A DNA stretch of 64,000 nt, taken from positions 1,259,786-1,323,785 of the forward strand of contig JALPQD010000303.1 of NCBI GenBank assembly GCA_023101885.1. Reading direction: 5' to 3'. The translations under genes were made by a program, and so were the position numbers. The notes beneath the pieces are model-generated. The model did not search any database and was not told the origin of the DNA. It saw nothing but the letters and a program-made list of their open reading frames with translations. Numbering within the stretch: the stretch's first letter is position 1; the number at the start of each line of letters is the position of its first letter. This document shows, in pieces, positions 1-10,900 of the stretch. Source of the stretch: Typhlomys cinereus. Taxonomy: Eukaryota; Chordata; Mammalia; Rodentia; Platacanthomyidae.

Positions 1-187
1 GAACCTATCAGTGAGTAATTGCTTTCCACAGGTCTTACATATCTCTGTTGCTCCCCTAGATTCTTCTTACCAGAAGCATAGTAGTTTACAGCATTCACGA
101 CTGGGTTAGGCCCTTGAGCTCTCTTTTTCTCCTAAGCCACTTGCCTCTTTGTTTTTCTCTCTTACCCCTTGTTAAAAGCTATCACCT

Positions 188-207
188 GTGCTTGCTTCAG
201 TACCACT

Positions 208-244
<37 letters not shown>

Positions 245-291
245 GGCCCTTGAGCAAGGATGACATGCAAATTTGTGAAGGCTTCCATATT
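188..291 (+). pseudogene. U6 snRNA retropseudogene
   Basis: The whole length matches U6 spliceosomal RNA, including the central block ACTAAAATTGGAACGATACA and the GAAGATTAGCATGGCC block. About nine substitutions are visible against the mammalian U6 I know, several in the 5' stem-loop and near the 3' end. A run of ten A follows directly. No TATA box or proximal sequence element stands at the expected upstream distances. This is the usual L1-mobilised U6 pseudogene and not a polymerase III gene. Confidence 0.93.
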
Positions 292-499
292 AAAAAAAAA
301 ATCCTTATCATCTCACTTCCCTTGCAACTTTTCTTCCATAATGACCTTATCTATTTACCTGTGTTCCTTTGCTTCTACTCTCTTGAGGTTCTCTTTCCCC
401 TGATCCCCCAAATTATGTTCATTTGAGATTATAGTGGGTGTTATAGAAATTTATCCTTGAGGTTATCATTGGGGACTTAGTAATAAGTTTAAGGGAGTA

Positions 500-1045
500 A
501 TAGTTATAAGGGAGAACATATGACATCTGTCTTTCTGCATCTGGTAACTTCTACCAAGTCCATCCAATTACCAGCAAATTTCATTAATTCATTTTTCTTG
601 ATCGCTGAATAGCATTCCATTATGTATATGTACCACATTTTCATTATCCATCCATCTACTGTTGGGCATTTAGGCTGATTCCATGTCTTTGCTAGTATGA
701 ATAGAACTGCAATGAACATGGATGTGTATGTGTCTATGGATTTGTAGTATAGATTAAGGTCTGGTATGGTGATACCTCCACAGAGTTTTTATTTCTCAGG
801 ATTATTTTTGTTATCCTGGGCCTTTTGTGCTTCCATATGAATTTTGAGATTATATATCAATTTCTGTAAAGAATTGCTTTGAAATTTCGATTGGTATTGC
901 ATTGAATATGTATATTGTTTTTGGTAGTATGATCATTTTTGTGATATTAATTCTACCCATCCAGGAGTATGTGAAGTCTTGACATCTTCTGGAGTCTTTT
1001 GGAATTTTTTTTCTTTAGGGTTTTAAAGGTTTCATTATAAAGGTA
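500..1045 (-). mobile_element. L1 fragment, antisense (ORF2 region)
   Basis: The plus strand reads like the complement of L1 ORF2: a stretch ending in CATTCCATTATGTATATGTA is followed by GGTATGGTGATACCTCCA, which is typical antisense ORF2 sequence. The frames are broken, so this is an old truncated copy. It ends at the 3' part of a SINE near 1,050. Confidence 0.75.
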
Positions 1046-1049
1046 ATTC

Positions 1050-1192
1050 CGGACCTAGGAAACAGAGACTGAGAAACTCCAGAGCAAAGCAATCAAGTTG
1101 AAGAGCAATCCAGGATGATTCTTGATGTCACCTTGCATCTCTACAGGTACACACACTCAAGTACCCACACATGCATGTACATTACCCACGTG

Positions 1193-1246
<54 letters not shown>

Positions 1247-1250
1247 ATAG
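1050..1250 (+). mobile_element. tRNA-derived CA-tailed SINE, 3' part only
   Basis: The copy starts within the body of the family (GAGAAACTCCAGAGCAAAGC, then AATCCAGGATGATTC) and runs into the CA tail. The tRNA-like head is missing. It belongs to the older subfamily that carries the GATGATTC-type tail unit. Confidence 0.75.
1195..1240. repeat. (CA)n microsatellite
   Basis: An uninterrupted AC dinucleotide run of about 46 bases forms the tail of the preceding SINE fragment. Confidence 0.97.
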
Positions 1251-1599
1251 AAAAAAAGATAGAGCTGTACCAGTACTAGCATAGACTGAATGTAGACAGT
1301 AAATCAAATGAAATCGGTTTAGGGACACAGGTCAGTCAGTGCAGGTTCTTGCACCAACTGTAATGCTAGGCCTCGCATTTGCTTATCCATCCTCTCACCA
1401 GCACCTCTGTTCATCTCTATCGCTGGTGCCTCTCACCTCTAGAAATGGCTTATCTGCCCTCCATTTCTCAGTTTTTGCCTTCTTAGAGCTATTCTCCACA
1501 GTTTAGTCAAAAGGTTTTTTAATATTGACTAAAATTATCCCATTTTCTTGTTGAAAACTTTAATGTTTTCCCATAGCAACTCTTTTTTTTCTGCTGAGA

Positions 1600-1770
1600 C
1601 TACTGACTTGCTTCTAATACTATTAATACATCTCTGCCAGGTTTTTTGTTCCCAGGCCCTAATCAGCTGGGACCAGGTCCATCAGCCTGGAATGTTCTTT
1701 GTTCCTTAAATGACTGGCTCCTTCTTCACCATCAAGTAGTCTTCTGATGGAAGCTCAGTTCTTGCTTTTG
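1600..1770 (+). mobile_element. L2-like ancient LINE fragment
   Basis: The order of words, with a TGGAATGTTCTTT block followed by a TGGCTCCTTCTTCACCATCAAGT block, matches the L2 3' region (CTGGAATGCTCTT ... TGGCTCCTTCTCATCCTTCAGGT). It is degenerate and the ends are approximate. Confidence 0.5.
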
Positions 1771-2539
1771 AGCCTTCCCCCTTCCCATCATCATTCTCTG
1801 TCATTTCAATGAAATGTGGTGTGTGGAAAATGGAGATGGGGTCAACTTACTGTTATCTTTGAAGGAATCCTGTGTGAAATTCTGAGGTAACTAACAAATA
1901 TTTCCTATCTGTTCCCTCATGTTTCAGCTGTTGAGGGTTAGTGCTTTGGGCAGCTATGCAGATAACCCATCCTTTGATCTGCCTACTCTGAAATATGATA
2001 CAATAAATGTCATTATAAATGCCATCCCGGATTACTGCACTTCCTTCATCATCCCTTGCAAGGGCCTTCAATAAAAGCTGCTCCATTAACTTTTCTAATT
2101 CAATGCCATTTGATCAGTTCCCTATTTTAAAGGTGCTGTGAATTTCATTGATAAATGAAAGAATTTTCCAAATTGTACACAATCACTTGGCAACGTTGGA
2201 TCTTCATTTCAGCTTAGGCTCATTTCTGAAAAGTCTTCCACAAGGAGAATCAGAAAAGTAGTGTTTTGATATATTATGATAGTTATTAAATTATTTCATT
2301 AAAATCAAGTTTTTCCAAGCAAGTTATCCATGTCGATTGCACAGGTCGCAGTATTTTGATTTATTGAGAGACCATTATTAAATTATTTTACTAAAATCAA
2401 GTTTTTATAAACAGATCTATTTTAGTGTGTCTCAACTACTGCTTTTTATAACATAGACATACCATAACTTATTTCCTAGCCATACTCTTATTTGGACATT
2501 TGGGTTTGTAATATTACAAACATTACAAAACGTTGACTG

Positions 2540-2930
2540 AGTGTCTTAAACAATATAAATTAATTTTCTCATGTTTCTGGTGGGTAGAAATCCAAGATGA
2601 AGGTGACAGTGATTTAAGTTCTCAGTGGGTATCTGTCCTTGTCTTGTACATATGGGCCACCATTTCCTTGTGTCCGCACATAGTTTTTCCTCTATCCATA
2701 TGTATCCCCATGGTATCTCCTACCTCAGTCATATTGGAACAGCTCAGTGTATTTTCTTCTCTTGTTGCTGATAAGAAACAACTCAAGGAAGGAAAGATTA
2801 TTCTGGCTTGTAGTGATCTCATTTGACCTAATACATCTTTAAAGACTCTATTTCCAAATATAGACAATGTATGATAACTGTTGCAAAGTAAATTACAGGG
2901 TTCGGTGGACACCTGAGACTTAAGAAGTTG
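2540..2930 (+). repeat. Ancient mammalian interspersed repeat, class uncertain
   Basis: Several ordered blocks recall a widespread old mammalian repeat: TTTCTCATGTTTCTGGTGGG, GAAATCCAAGATGAAGGTG, CAGTCATATTGGA and CTTTAAAGACTCTATTTCCA. I recognise the pattern but not the family name with certainty. Two weak overlapping reading frames inside it are not coding evidence. Confidence 0.5.
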
Positions 2931-3439
2931 GGGTCAAGAAGTCTTCTTTGAATGACTGATTTTTTTTCCACCTGAGATACGAAGATGAGTTGTAGTTTGC
3001 CAAAGAGTAGTACTCTGAGTGAGTGCTCCACCTTTATCAATTGGAGTAGGACATAATTCGTCTATAAAAGGGTTGTTTCTTGTACTTTTCACAAGATGTT
3101 TTCCTACCTTTTACTCCACTTTGTATTGTTTCTTATCAGCAACGATACAATAACTTCAACACTCCCACTGGCTCATCCCTTCCTCTGAATTCATCATATA
3201 CAATTATAATCATTGTTCCTGCAGACACTTGCAGAGTCTTTTAAGTAGATTGTTAGCATGCCTCCCCATTCATTTGACACATATTATAGTGTGTATTTCC
3301 AATCTAATGAAACCAATCTTTATCTTGATACTCTTCTCTGGCATTTTTTTTTTCAGCTAAAATGCAGAATCAGATAAAGTCTACATTGCCCTCCAAGCTC
3401 ACTATGTACTGGTCACGCTGGCCTGCCTCAAGGACCTTA

Positions 3440-3740
3440 AAAGAGCAAGACTTTTCTTACTTCAGATTATTAATTATTTCCTCTGCATGGAACGACCTCT
3501 TTAGAAAGCTTATCTTTTTCATATCTCAGGTTTAAAAATGAGTCTCTCAGTGAAGCCTTTCTCCACTTGTCATATTGCGTTCACAGTTTTCAAGTTGATA
3601 TGATTATTTAATAAACATCTCTCCTAAGACTCAGCTTCTTGGAGAGCAGAGGCCACAGGGAGCATGTTCATTCCCACAACATCTGCGCCTAGTTCTGGAC
3701 ACAAAGGAGACTCTCAGTACTTACTGAAAATGATTTGGAT
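3440..3740 (+). mobile_element. L2-like 3' end
   Basis: It shows the L2 3' layout: a CTGCATGGAACGACCTC block, then GTGAAGCCTTTCTCCAC, AGCTTCTTGGAGAGCAGAGG, and a CTGGACACAAAGGAGACTCTCA block before the terminal repeats. Confidence 0.6.
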
Positions 3741-4084
3741 TTGACTGCTCCCTCCATCTCGAAAGCTTTTTATGTTTTTGTCCAGCCAGCAAATGAAGGC
3801 CAGCCAGTTACTCCTGTATCTCTTAGATTAAACAGTGAACTACTTTGTTGTAGTCAGTACCCAATAAATGGTATGGTGGTATGCAACAAGCCTGCCAATT
3901 AAAGCTGCACATTTTTATTTTGCTTTGTATCTATATGCATCTCCACCTTATTGAAGATTCTTGTTTAAGAGGTAAATTAAAAAAAGCACATGAACTTTCT
4001 GTCTGTCTGATTCCCAATGGTTATTGTTGGTAGAAACAGATAATACAATACTAATAATGGTTAAGACTGAATCTGCTAAGTTTG

Positions 4085-4352
4085 TTCTTTTTATTTTGTG
4101 TTTACTTATTTTTATGTGCATGTGTGTGTATGTGTGTGTATGTGTGTGGTGTGTGTCCACGTGTATCCAAGGGCACTGTGTGTGTCTGTGGAAACCCAAG
4201 GGTGACTTCGGAAATCATCTTGCTTTGCTCTGGTCTTCCAGGACCAGGAGTTCAGGCCACTGTCATTTCCAACAGGCATTTTTACATGAGATCTGGGATT
4301 TGAATTCAGGTCCTTCCACTTTTGAGACAGAAGCTTAACCCCTGAGCTAAGT
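4085..4352 (-). mobile_element. tRNA-derived CA-tailed SINE, older subfamily
   Basis: Read on the minus strand it has the tRNA-like head (TTAGCTCAGGGGTTAAGC), a degenerate B box, the middle body and a CA tail, which is the TG-rich run at about 4,118-4,155. It is clearly diverged. Reading frames of 73-104 residues here come from the GT repeat and the SINE body. Confidence 0.85.
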
Positions 4353-5285
4353 TTATTGTTTAAATAAGAAGATCCATATCTCAAAAGTGCTGCTGGAAAA
4401 TTTTTTTAAAAGAGAAATACAGTTGATTGAAATAGTCAATACAAACTAAAACAGAAAAATAATGTAAAATTACTTCTTTATTGAACATTTAAAGAGGACT
4501 GTGACTGACAAATTTTAGACTTATGAATTTTCACCAAAGAATATGAAACTTATTATGGCCAAAACACACCTGAGTTGAACAAGTTGGACATATATTTGTT
4601 GCACAGAAAGATAGTATATAGAAAGAGACAACTACAGGACAGCTCAATTTAATGGTGTTAGAAAAGAACTATTACTGGATTTCAGGTTTGATTGGGTGAA
4701 TTGAGGAAGGTCTATGGAAGCTGGGCTAATGGTAAATTGCAATATCAATTTCATGATTGGGAAATCTCAATAAATCTAAGCTAGCAAACATTGAGATTTG
4801 TAAAGAAATAGCAGTCACTCATTTTTATCAAGTGGAGGAGATGTTTATTTTATGGGTGGCAGAATGAACACTTCTTTTTGTGCTTAGACAAAACTATGAA
4901 TAGTTTTACTTTATTTCTTATTATTCTCTAAAGGTAACCTTGCCTGAGGTTGGAATCGTGTGGATGTTTATGTGCAAAAGCAGAATAACATGGCAGAGCT
5001 GTGGCTGACCAGCTTCTAATGTTAGAATTACTGCTTATTTTTTAGTTTTCAATAAAATAAGAGTGAAATAAAAACATAATTATGACAAAAGCCAAAGTAA
5101 AATTTGACATATGTCACTAAATAAATAAAATCTTTAATAGATGAAATTAGTTTAATTTTGCATTTAAAAATCCTGATCAATAAATTAAATTGGCCTAATA
5201 GCACTGATTCTGGAAAAATAATTCTAAGTAATCATCATGGGTATAACTCTAATTGGATTCCAGTTTTGATGGGCGTGTAAATTTG
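4353..5285. other. AT-rich sequence, no feature recognised
   Basis: I see no reading frame, RNA gene or recognisable repeat in this stretch. It may contain very old repeats beyond recognition by eye. Confidence 0.5.
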
Positions 5286-5465
5286 CTAATATCATTGGAA
5301 AACAATTTGGCTTCACCCACCAACATTAAAAATGCAATTTTCTTTTGACACAGTAATTTTAGTCTCGAAATTTACTCTACCAAGAAAATTGCACATGTAC
5401 ACTCAGGTATATAAAAAGACAGCACTACATGTAGTAACAAAAGATTGGTAAAAAATTAATGTTAA
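5285..5465 (+). mobile_element. Old L1/HAL1-like fragment
   Basis: Ordered words GGAAAACAATTTGGCTTCA, ATTAAAAATGCA and ATAAAAAGACAGCACTACAT resemble the ORF2 3' region of L1 or HAL1 in sense orientation. The copy is heavily diverged. Confidence 0.45.
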
Positions 5466-5713
5466 GTTAATTATATCATAGAAACTAGGCGTCCCTAAAG
5501 GCAAATGTTCTCGAGCAAAGCGGGGTTAGGCCTGTTGGCAGTATGATGCCAGGAGGGGAAGTAGAGTCATGAGGAGCCCGTGGAGCTACTCGTTCTCCAG
5601 CTTCTGAGTCTTAAGGTGCAACACTTTCCTTGTTTTCTGTAACTCACAGCCTAAAGCAAAGGCCAAGGCAGAAGCCCCAAGATAATGAGATCTGTCCCTC
5701 CTTTGCAGCCCGC

Positions 5714-5727
5714 GTCACCATAGCAAC
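5714..5727 (+). promoter_or_regulatory. RFX X-box motif 1
   Basis: GTCACCATAGCAAC fits the X-box consensus GTNRCC-NN-RGYAAC at every fixed position. RFX factors, notably RFX2, RFX3 and RFX4, bind such sites in promoters of ciliary genes. Confidence 0.7.
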
Positions 5728-5949
5728 CGGAGCTACTGAACGAGGAGCAATGCGGACTCGCGCTGGTCGTCTCTGACTCTGTCCATCTAGGGACTGGAAG
5801 ACGCCAGGAGGGTCGCTGCATCCCTGAGAACGCGTCCTCTCTCCGGTAAGCTTGGGGGACGTTCCCCAGATCCAGGAGCCAACGGTAGCTCGGTAGCTCC
5901 GTAGCCTGGAAGTCAAACCCCGCCAGCCTCCGCACCCCCACCTTCCGGC

Positions 5950-5963
5950 GTCGCCGTGGCAAC
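5950..5963 (+). promoter_or_regulatory. RFX X-box motif 2
   Basis: GTCGCCGTGGCAAC matches the X-box consensus fully and lies in the same orientation, 236 bases downstream of motif 1. Confidence 0.7.
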
Positions 5964-5997
5964 CGAGCCCGCTCCTTCCAGCGTTTCTCCGGTCCGC

Positions 5998-6011
5998 ATC
6001 ACCATGGCAAC
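5998..6011 (+). promoter_or_regulatory. RFX X-box motif 3
   Basis: ATCACCATGGCAAC matches the X-box except for the first base, 48 bases after motif 2. It includes the ATG at 6,004, so the same bases also form a strong start-codon context. Confidence 0.6.
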
Positions 6012-6277
6012 TGAAGACGGCTCGCTCGCCGGGACCCCAGCGCGCGCCCGCGGTCGTGGCACCGCCCCTTCCCGAGCCTCCAGCAGCCGCCCCCGTGGCG
6101 GCCCAGTTCCGGGCGCGTGTTGCCCGGGAAGGAGAGCAGCTGCCGAGTGGGCAGCTCGTGTTTACTCCGGCGGGAAGGCAGGTGGCGCAGCCTGCGGTGG
6201 TGCCCGCGAGAGCCGGCGCCAGGCGCGCCACACCGTGGTTCTTTCCAGGCCGCGCGCTCGGCCCCGCGGCTCTGCGG

Positions 6278-6293
6278 GCACCAGGGGGCAGCA
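6278..6293 (+). promoter_or_regulatory. CTCF-like core motif
   Basis: GCACCAGGGGGCAGCA differs from the CTCF core CCACCAGGGGGCAGC by one base in the aligned 15. It lies in the 3' part of the CpG island, a common location for CTCF. Confidence 0.55.
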
Positions 6294-6599
6294 GAGCCCC
6301 GCGGGCGCCGGGTCCCGGCTGGCGGTCCTGGGCTGCAGGAGGCCCCGGGGCTCCCATTAAAGTCACTGCGGTCCTGGGCCCACCCACTGGCAGCTTGAAT
6401 CTGTTTTCCTGGATTTAGCTTCATAGCCTGCAATTAAGAATAAGGGCTTTGGATTTAAGCTTCTTGGGCAGATTACCCTTTCAGAGCTCCGCTGGCTTCA
6501 TTGGAAAGTACTATTAAAGGCAGCAATTATCTTAAGGCTATTTTGATTTCTAAGCAAGGACACAGCATAGCTTCTGACTTTAGTTTCTAGCAGAAGGCA

Positions 6600-6770
6600 A
6601 GTTCTAAATGTTGCTGTGTTAATGACGATGAACAAGCTGCTTAACCTCTCTGTACTTAAAGCTAACCTCACCTCATTGAAAAATAGGAATAATAGTACCC
6701 CCTCTAAAACAGTTGAGACAGTATTGTGATACTTACAATGACGCCAGCACATGACAAGAAACATGTACCA
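6600..6770 (+). mobile_element. MIR SINE fragment
   Basis: It contains the diagnostic MIR middle (AAGCTGCTTAACCTCTCTGT), then the AAAAATAGGAATAATAGTACC block and a GTATTGTGA block. The tRNA-like head is degraded. Confidence 0.75.
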
Positions 6771-7439
6771 TCATATTGTTATCACTGTGTCTATTTGTTT
6801 CATGAAGTTGGAAGAACTGCTTTTGTTTTTCTACCAGCAGGACTTTTAGCTTCTTGCTACATTACAAGAATACTTTATTTGCCTCTCTTTTGTGTGCGAA
6901 GGGGTGTGTGTACTATGCATGCATTCCCATATGTGTGAATATGGGGATGTGCATGCCACAGTGTAGGTGTTGGGATAAGACAACCTCTAAAACATTGTGT
7001 TTTAAAGACAAGCTCTCCATTTTTCCACCATGTAAATCAGACTAGCTGGCCTTTAGGTTTTAGCAGGTACGTATCGCTACTTTCCTTCTGCCTGTAGAGA
7101 CACTGAAATTACAGATGGATGGCTTGTGCTAAGGTCTTCATGCTTGCACGACAAGTACACACCGAGCAGGTGCTGAGCCCTATTTCCAACCCCACATATA
7201 TTTCTTTTACCTCTTTTGTTTTCTTGGCCTTTTTCAGGGCTAAAAGACGCTATTGAGTGAACCTAAAAAGATAATTGGCTTGTAAGTCAGATGTATTTTT
7301 GACTTGAGTATGCTACTAGTTTTGCAAAGCCCTCTCCTCCTCTCCCCCTCCTCTTCCTCTTCTTTCTCCCCTTCTCTGAACTGGCAATTGGACCTAGGGC
7401 TTTGCAAAAGTTAGGCAACTGCAGTATCACTGAGACGTG

Positions 7440-7545
7440 TATTCTTCCCTCATTTACTGGGTAGACTGGGACAGGGTTGGTCTCCCACCTCAGCTTCCCG
7501 AGTAGCTGAGATTGCAGGCCTGTACCACCAGTCCTGGATTTTGTC
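7440..7545 (-). mobile_element. B1/Alu-like (7SL-derived) SINE fragment
   Basis: The plus strand reads CACCTCAGCTTCCCGAGTAG followed by CTGAGATTGCAGGCCTGTAC, which is the complement of the 7SL-derived SINE left end. Confidence 0.7.
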
Positions 7546-8214
7546 TGGCCTTCTGATTAGACTTTGAAGAATCAGTGTCATAGATTCATGAAACCTGAGA
7601 GTCCAGAAGCTAAGACTGATATCTGCTGAAAACTTCAAATCATTGTCAAAAAAAGACCAAAGCTAGAGTGAGTCCTGCAGCTTCTGCTTAGATAAAGGGC
7701 TGAGATCATGATGATTTGACAGTTTCTGTGTTCCGATGTCCTAAAAGATGAGCTGGCTTCCTTGATTGTTTCTTCCTCTCTTGTTAGTAGATTGCTTAAC
7801 TACATGCCTGGAACAGCAGACCTCTTATCAGAGCTAAGAAGGTCCCCATTTAACAAGGCAATAAGGTCACATGATGTAAACAGCAATTTTCTCCTCTGCT
7901 CCTCCAGTAACATTCAGAGAAGTACAGCGGCTCCTTAGGAAGCCTTTATGCATCTTCTGACACCTTCATTGTACTTCAGTTTGGGGGTAGAGTAACCTTT
8001 GGACTAGCTAAGTACTAGTATTTTTATGCTCTTGTGTTTTTTTTTTTTAGGGTTTTATATGGGGAGAAAAATCACTTGAGATAGAACTTGAGCCATCCTG
8101 GCTTTGGTCTAACCAGAGTGAGCTATGTGAGATGCTGGAAATATTGAGGGTCCTTTTTGTGGTTTGATAGATGCTTTACAACCAAGCCAGCATTGCCTTT
8201 AGACAAAGATCTGT

Positions 8215-8770
8215 AGGTATTTATTGCTTGTTTATTCATTCATTAATTCATTCATTCAGCATGTTCACAAACACTATGCCAGGATTCTAGAGATACAGCA
8301 TTAAGCAAAACAAAGATCCTGCCATCAAATAAGGAAGAGAAAGACAGTAAAGTGTATACCCTGTAGTCCCTCTTCAAGAAGGTGACATTTGAGCAGAGAG
8401 CTGATGAGGGAGGAAAATGAATAAATAATGAAAAAACATACAAACCAAAGCAAAGAGCCAGATCTTTGAAGTGATAAATCAGAATGTAGAAGGGAATGAT
8501 GGAGCTAGGGGAGGGAGAAAGAAAGGTTGAGGTCTAGATGACCGGAACCTTGGGACTTCAAAAATTTATTCTGAAAAAGCTTTGAAGAATTGGTGGGGGG
8601 TGGCAGAATCTGATTAGTAGTCTGCTGGCTACTGAGTTCCACTGAAACAGGATAGAGCGAAGCAGAGTCCAGAGCTCTTAGGAGCCCAGGCTGAACGTAA
8701 CAAGGCTGAAGTGGCAACAAGAAGCACTTGGATTTGGCTTAAGTTTCTAGTCACTGAATTCCAAGGTAAA
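8215..8770 (-). mobile_element. Ancient LINE (L2-like) copy, antisense
   Basis: It opens with ATTCATTCATTAATTCATTC repeats and continues with CTATGCCAGGATTCTAGAGA, CAGCATTAAGCAAAAC and GAAGGTGACATTTGAGCAGA. This is the order seen in antisense L2-type copies. The downstream part (TTTGAAGAATTGG ... GGTGGCAGAATCTGATTAG) continues the same element. Confidence 0.5.
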
Positions 8771-9049
8771 TGGGAAAGGAATAAAGATTGACTTCAAGGC
8801 TCAAGGTCTGAGCCCTACTGACAAGGGCTCAGCATGTCCAAAGGTGGGAAAGGCCACAGACAGGTGCAGTTCATCAGCACCTGCTCCCACGATGAGGGAG
8901 GCAAGGCTGCTGATGGATTGTGAGGGTGTTTTATCTGAGGTTTGGTCACAGACTGGATAGAGTGTGACAGGTTTGTCACTGGCTCTAGAAGTTGAGTCCG
9001 CTGATTACTAAACACAAGGGTAAGATCTTCCCACATCCATGGTAAAATG

Positions 9050-10030
9050 TTGATTGGTCAGATATTGTACCGGTCCTGTGCAAGTGGACGTCACTGCAGT
9101 GAGTTCTTAGATTCAACAGCTCGTCATTCTTTCTTACCACCCCCTTTCTCAAAAGATTCCCTGAGTCTTAATAATCCTTGGGGTGGGAGGGTTATGTCAA
9201 TGTCCTGTTATAACTGAGCATTCTACAGCTACTTATCTCTATATTTGGCCAATTATTGTTCTCTGCATTGAACAACTTCCGCTGAAAAAGATGCTTCTGG
9301 GTCAAGTGTTTAAGCTTCTCTCTTCCATCAGTATAATGACAAGTGTTTAGATGGCAGTTTCCCACCTACAGTCTATGGTACCACAAGTTTCTGGTTTGCC
9401 TTACAGTACCAAACATAAATTCTCTGCCAGAAAGCAGACCTTAAATCCAATCAGAAAGCAGTTGATTACCCCCTTACCTTACAAGCCACTATTGTACTAA
9501 TGGTCACCTTTTGCCAGAGTGGTTGTTCTTGTAGCTTGCAGCATTCATGTCTGGGTGAGACTGTTGGTTGCTTTTCTTGCTTGGCAGCCTGCATCATACC
9601 TTTTGGCACTATGAAGGCTGGTTGGCCAGGAGAAAGGTTCCACATCCATTCAAATTTGGCTTGTCCATATCCTGAAGTCCTTGTCTTACTGTCAGGGTCT
9701 GGAAGGCAACCAAGAGCAATGGCAAATGCCTATTTAGTTCTGGGGACTATAGTTCCCTGAGGGTCTATTTAAAGCTAATGGCAGACAAGAAGGGGAGTTC
9801 TTTTACTCAATGATTTACCTACTCATAAGTCATCCATGCCCCAGCAAGTACTCGGCACCTTCCAGTACAGGTATCCCTGATAAAACCCAAGGGGTATGAA
9901 AGCAGGAGACTGGCTGGAAAGGAGAAAGTATGAATTGGAACATAGGTGGGATTGAGTTATAACGGGTAAAAACACATCATTGTATTTGTACATTAAAATA
10001 TCAAAGAGTAAAAACATGTAACTTAAAAAT
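9050..10030 (+). mobile_element. Lx-type L1 3' UTR
   Basis: Ordered blocks match the rodent Lx-type L1 3' UTR: CTGCAGTGAGTTCTTAGA, GAGCATTCTACAGCTACTTA, GTCACCTTTTGCCAG, CACTATGAAGGCTGGTTGG and CAACCAAGAGCAATGGCAAA. It ends in an A-rich stretch at about 10,030, just before a SINE. This is good evidence for a rodent genome. Confidence 0.75.
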
Positions 10031-10037
10031 ATAAAAA

Positions 10038-10268
10038 GGGGATTGGAGAGATAGCTCAGGGGTTAAGACTGTCTCACAAGCAGAAGGTCCTAAGTTGGGA
10101 TCCCAGGTCCCACATAAAATGCCAGGAGGAACCAGTGGAGGCCTGCACTTCCAGCTCTGGTGGGAGAAACCTGGGAAATCCCAGAGTGAAGCAAGGAGGA
10201 GATAGAAGCAATCTGGGATGATTCCTGAAGTCACCCTTGGTCCTCCACAGGATCACACAGTGCCCTCT

Positions 10269-10318
<50 letters not shown>

Positions 10319-10345
10319 TAAATAAATAAATAAAAACATAAAAAG
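10038..10345 (+). mobile_element. tRNA-derived CA-tailed SINE, full length
   Basis: It has the tRNA-like head (ATAGCTCAGGGGTTAAGACT as A box), a GATCCCAGGTCCCAC box, the body with AGCTCTGGTGGGAGAAACC, the GATGATTCCTGAAGTCACCC unit, then (CA)n and an AAATAAATAAATAAA tail. Antisense reading frames here are by-products of the CA repeat. Confidence 0.9.
10270..10316. repeat. (CA)n microsatellite
   Basis: An uninterrupted CA run forms the tail of the SINE and is followed by (AAAT)n. Confidence 0.97.
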
Positions 10346-10589
10346 GTAAGATTTATTCAATGCAAAATTATAATAGGATAGGAACTGAACTGGTTAGATT
10401 TTGAATTAAAAATAACATGCAAACAACACTGAAGAAAAAAATGAAGCTGGCTGATAAATGAAGCTAACAGGAAGTGACCCTTCATAAAATATTAACATTA
10501 TTAAAAAAGTCTTGCAGCCACAGGGACCATAATTTGGTCTTGATGTAGAAAAGCATTAGGTTAAGAGTGATAGTTTAAAAAGGGAGACT

Positions 10590-10803
10590 GAGGGGTTGAG
10601 TCATGGCTCAGTGGTTAAGCCTCTGCCTCACAAGCAGAAGGTCCTGAGTTCAGATCCCAGATACCATGTAAAAATGCCAGGTGGAAATGGCCTCAACCTG
10701 CACTTCTGACCCTGGAAAGCAGAACCTGGAAAACTCCAGAGCATAGCAAAGAGGAGGTAGCGCAATCCAGAATGATTCCCAAAGTTAAAGTCACCCTTGG
10801 GCC

Positions 10804-10857
<54 letters not shown>

Positions 10858-10900
10858 TTTAAAAACATTTATTTAAATAAAATAAAAAAATAAAAAAGGA
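10590..10900 (+). mobile_element. tRNA-derived CA-tailed SINE, full length
   Basis: It has the A-box region (CATGGCTCAGTGGTTAAGCC), the B-box region (CTGAGTTCAGATCCCAG), the body, the GATGATTCC unit, (CA)n at about 10,808-10,854 and an AT-rich tail. Confidence 0.9.

Larger units (their letters stand above)
5640..6400. promoter_or_regulatory. CpG island, candidate promoter / first exon
   Basis: Base composition changes abruptly from AT-rich to strongly GC- and CpG-rich, most of all at 5,820-6,350, and returns to AT-rich after about 6,410. No other stretch of non-repeat DNA here behaves like this. The island holds three RFX X-box motifs, a CTCF-like core and a good splice-donor match at about 5,846 (CGGTAAGC, plus strand). 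An ATG at 6,004 has A at -3 and G at +4 and opens a frame to 6,360. That product is low in complexity, rich in Ala, Arg, Gly and Pro, and unlike any family I recognise. Long frames exist on both strands, as expected in GC-rich DNA without coding. I infer an active promoter, probably of a gene extending outside the window; the direction is unresolved. Confidence 0.7.

Noticed and set aside
5644..6387. 247-codon minus-strand frame and overlapping plus-strand frames in the CpG island
   Set aside because: Long frames on both strands in GC-rich DNA are expected from low stop-codon frequency. Some begin with GTG or TTG, and the products are low in complexity with no recognisable domain.
10074..10852. 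Cys/Val-repeat proteins over CA/GT tails (also 4.1, 13.2, 24.9, 29.0, 32.0 and 60.8 kb)
   Set aside because: These are translations of dinucleotide repeats in SINE tails.
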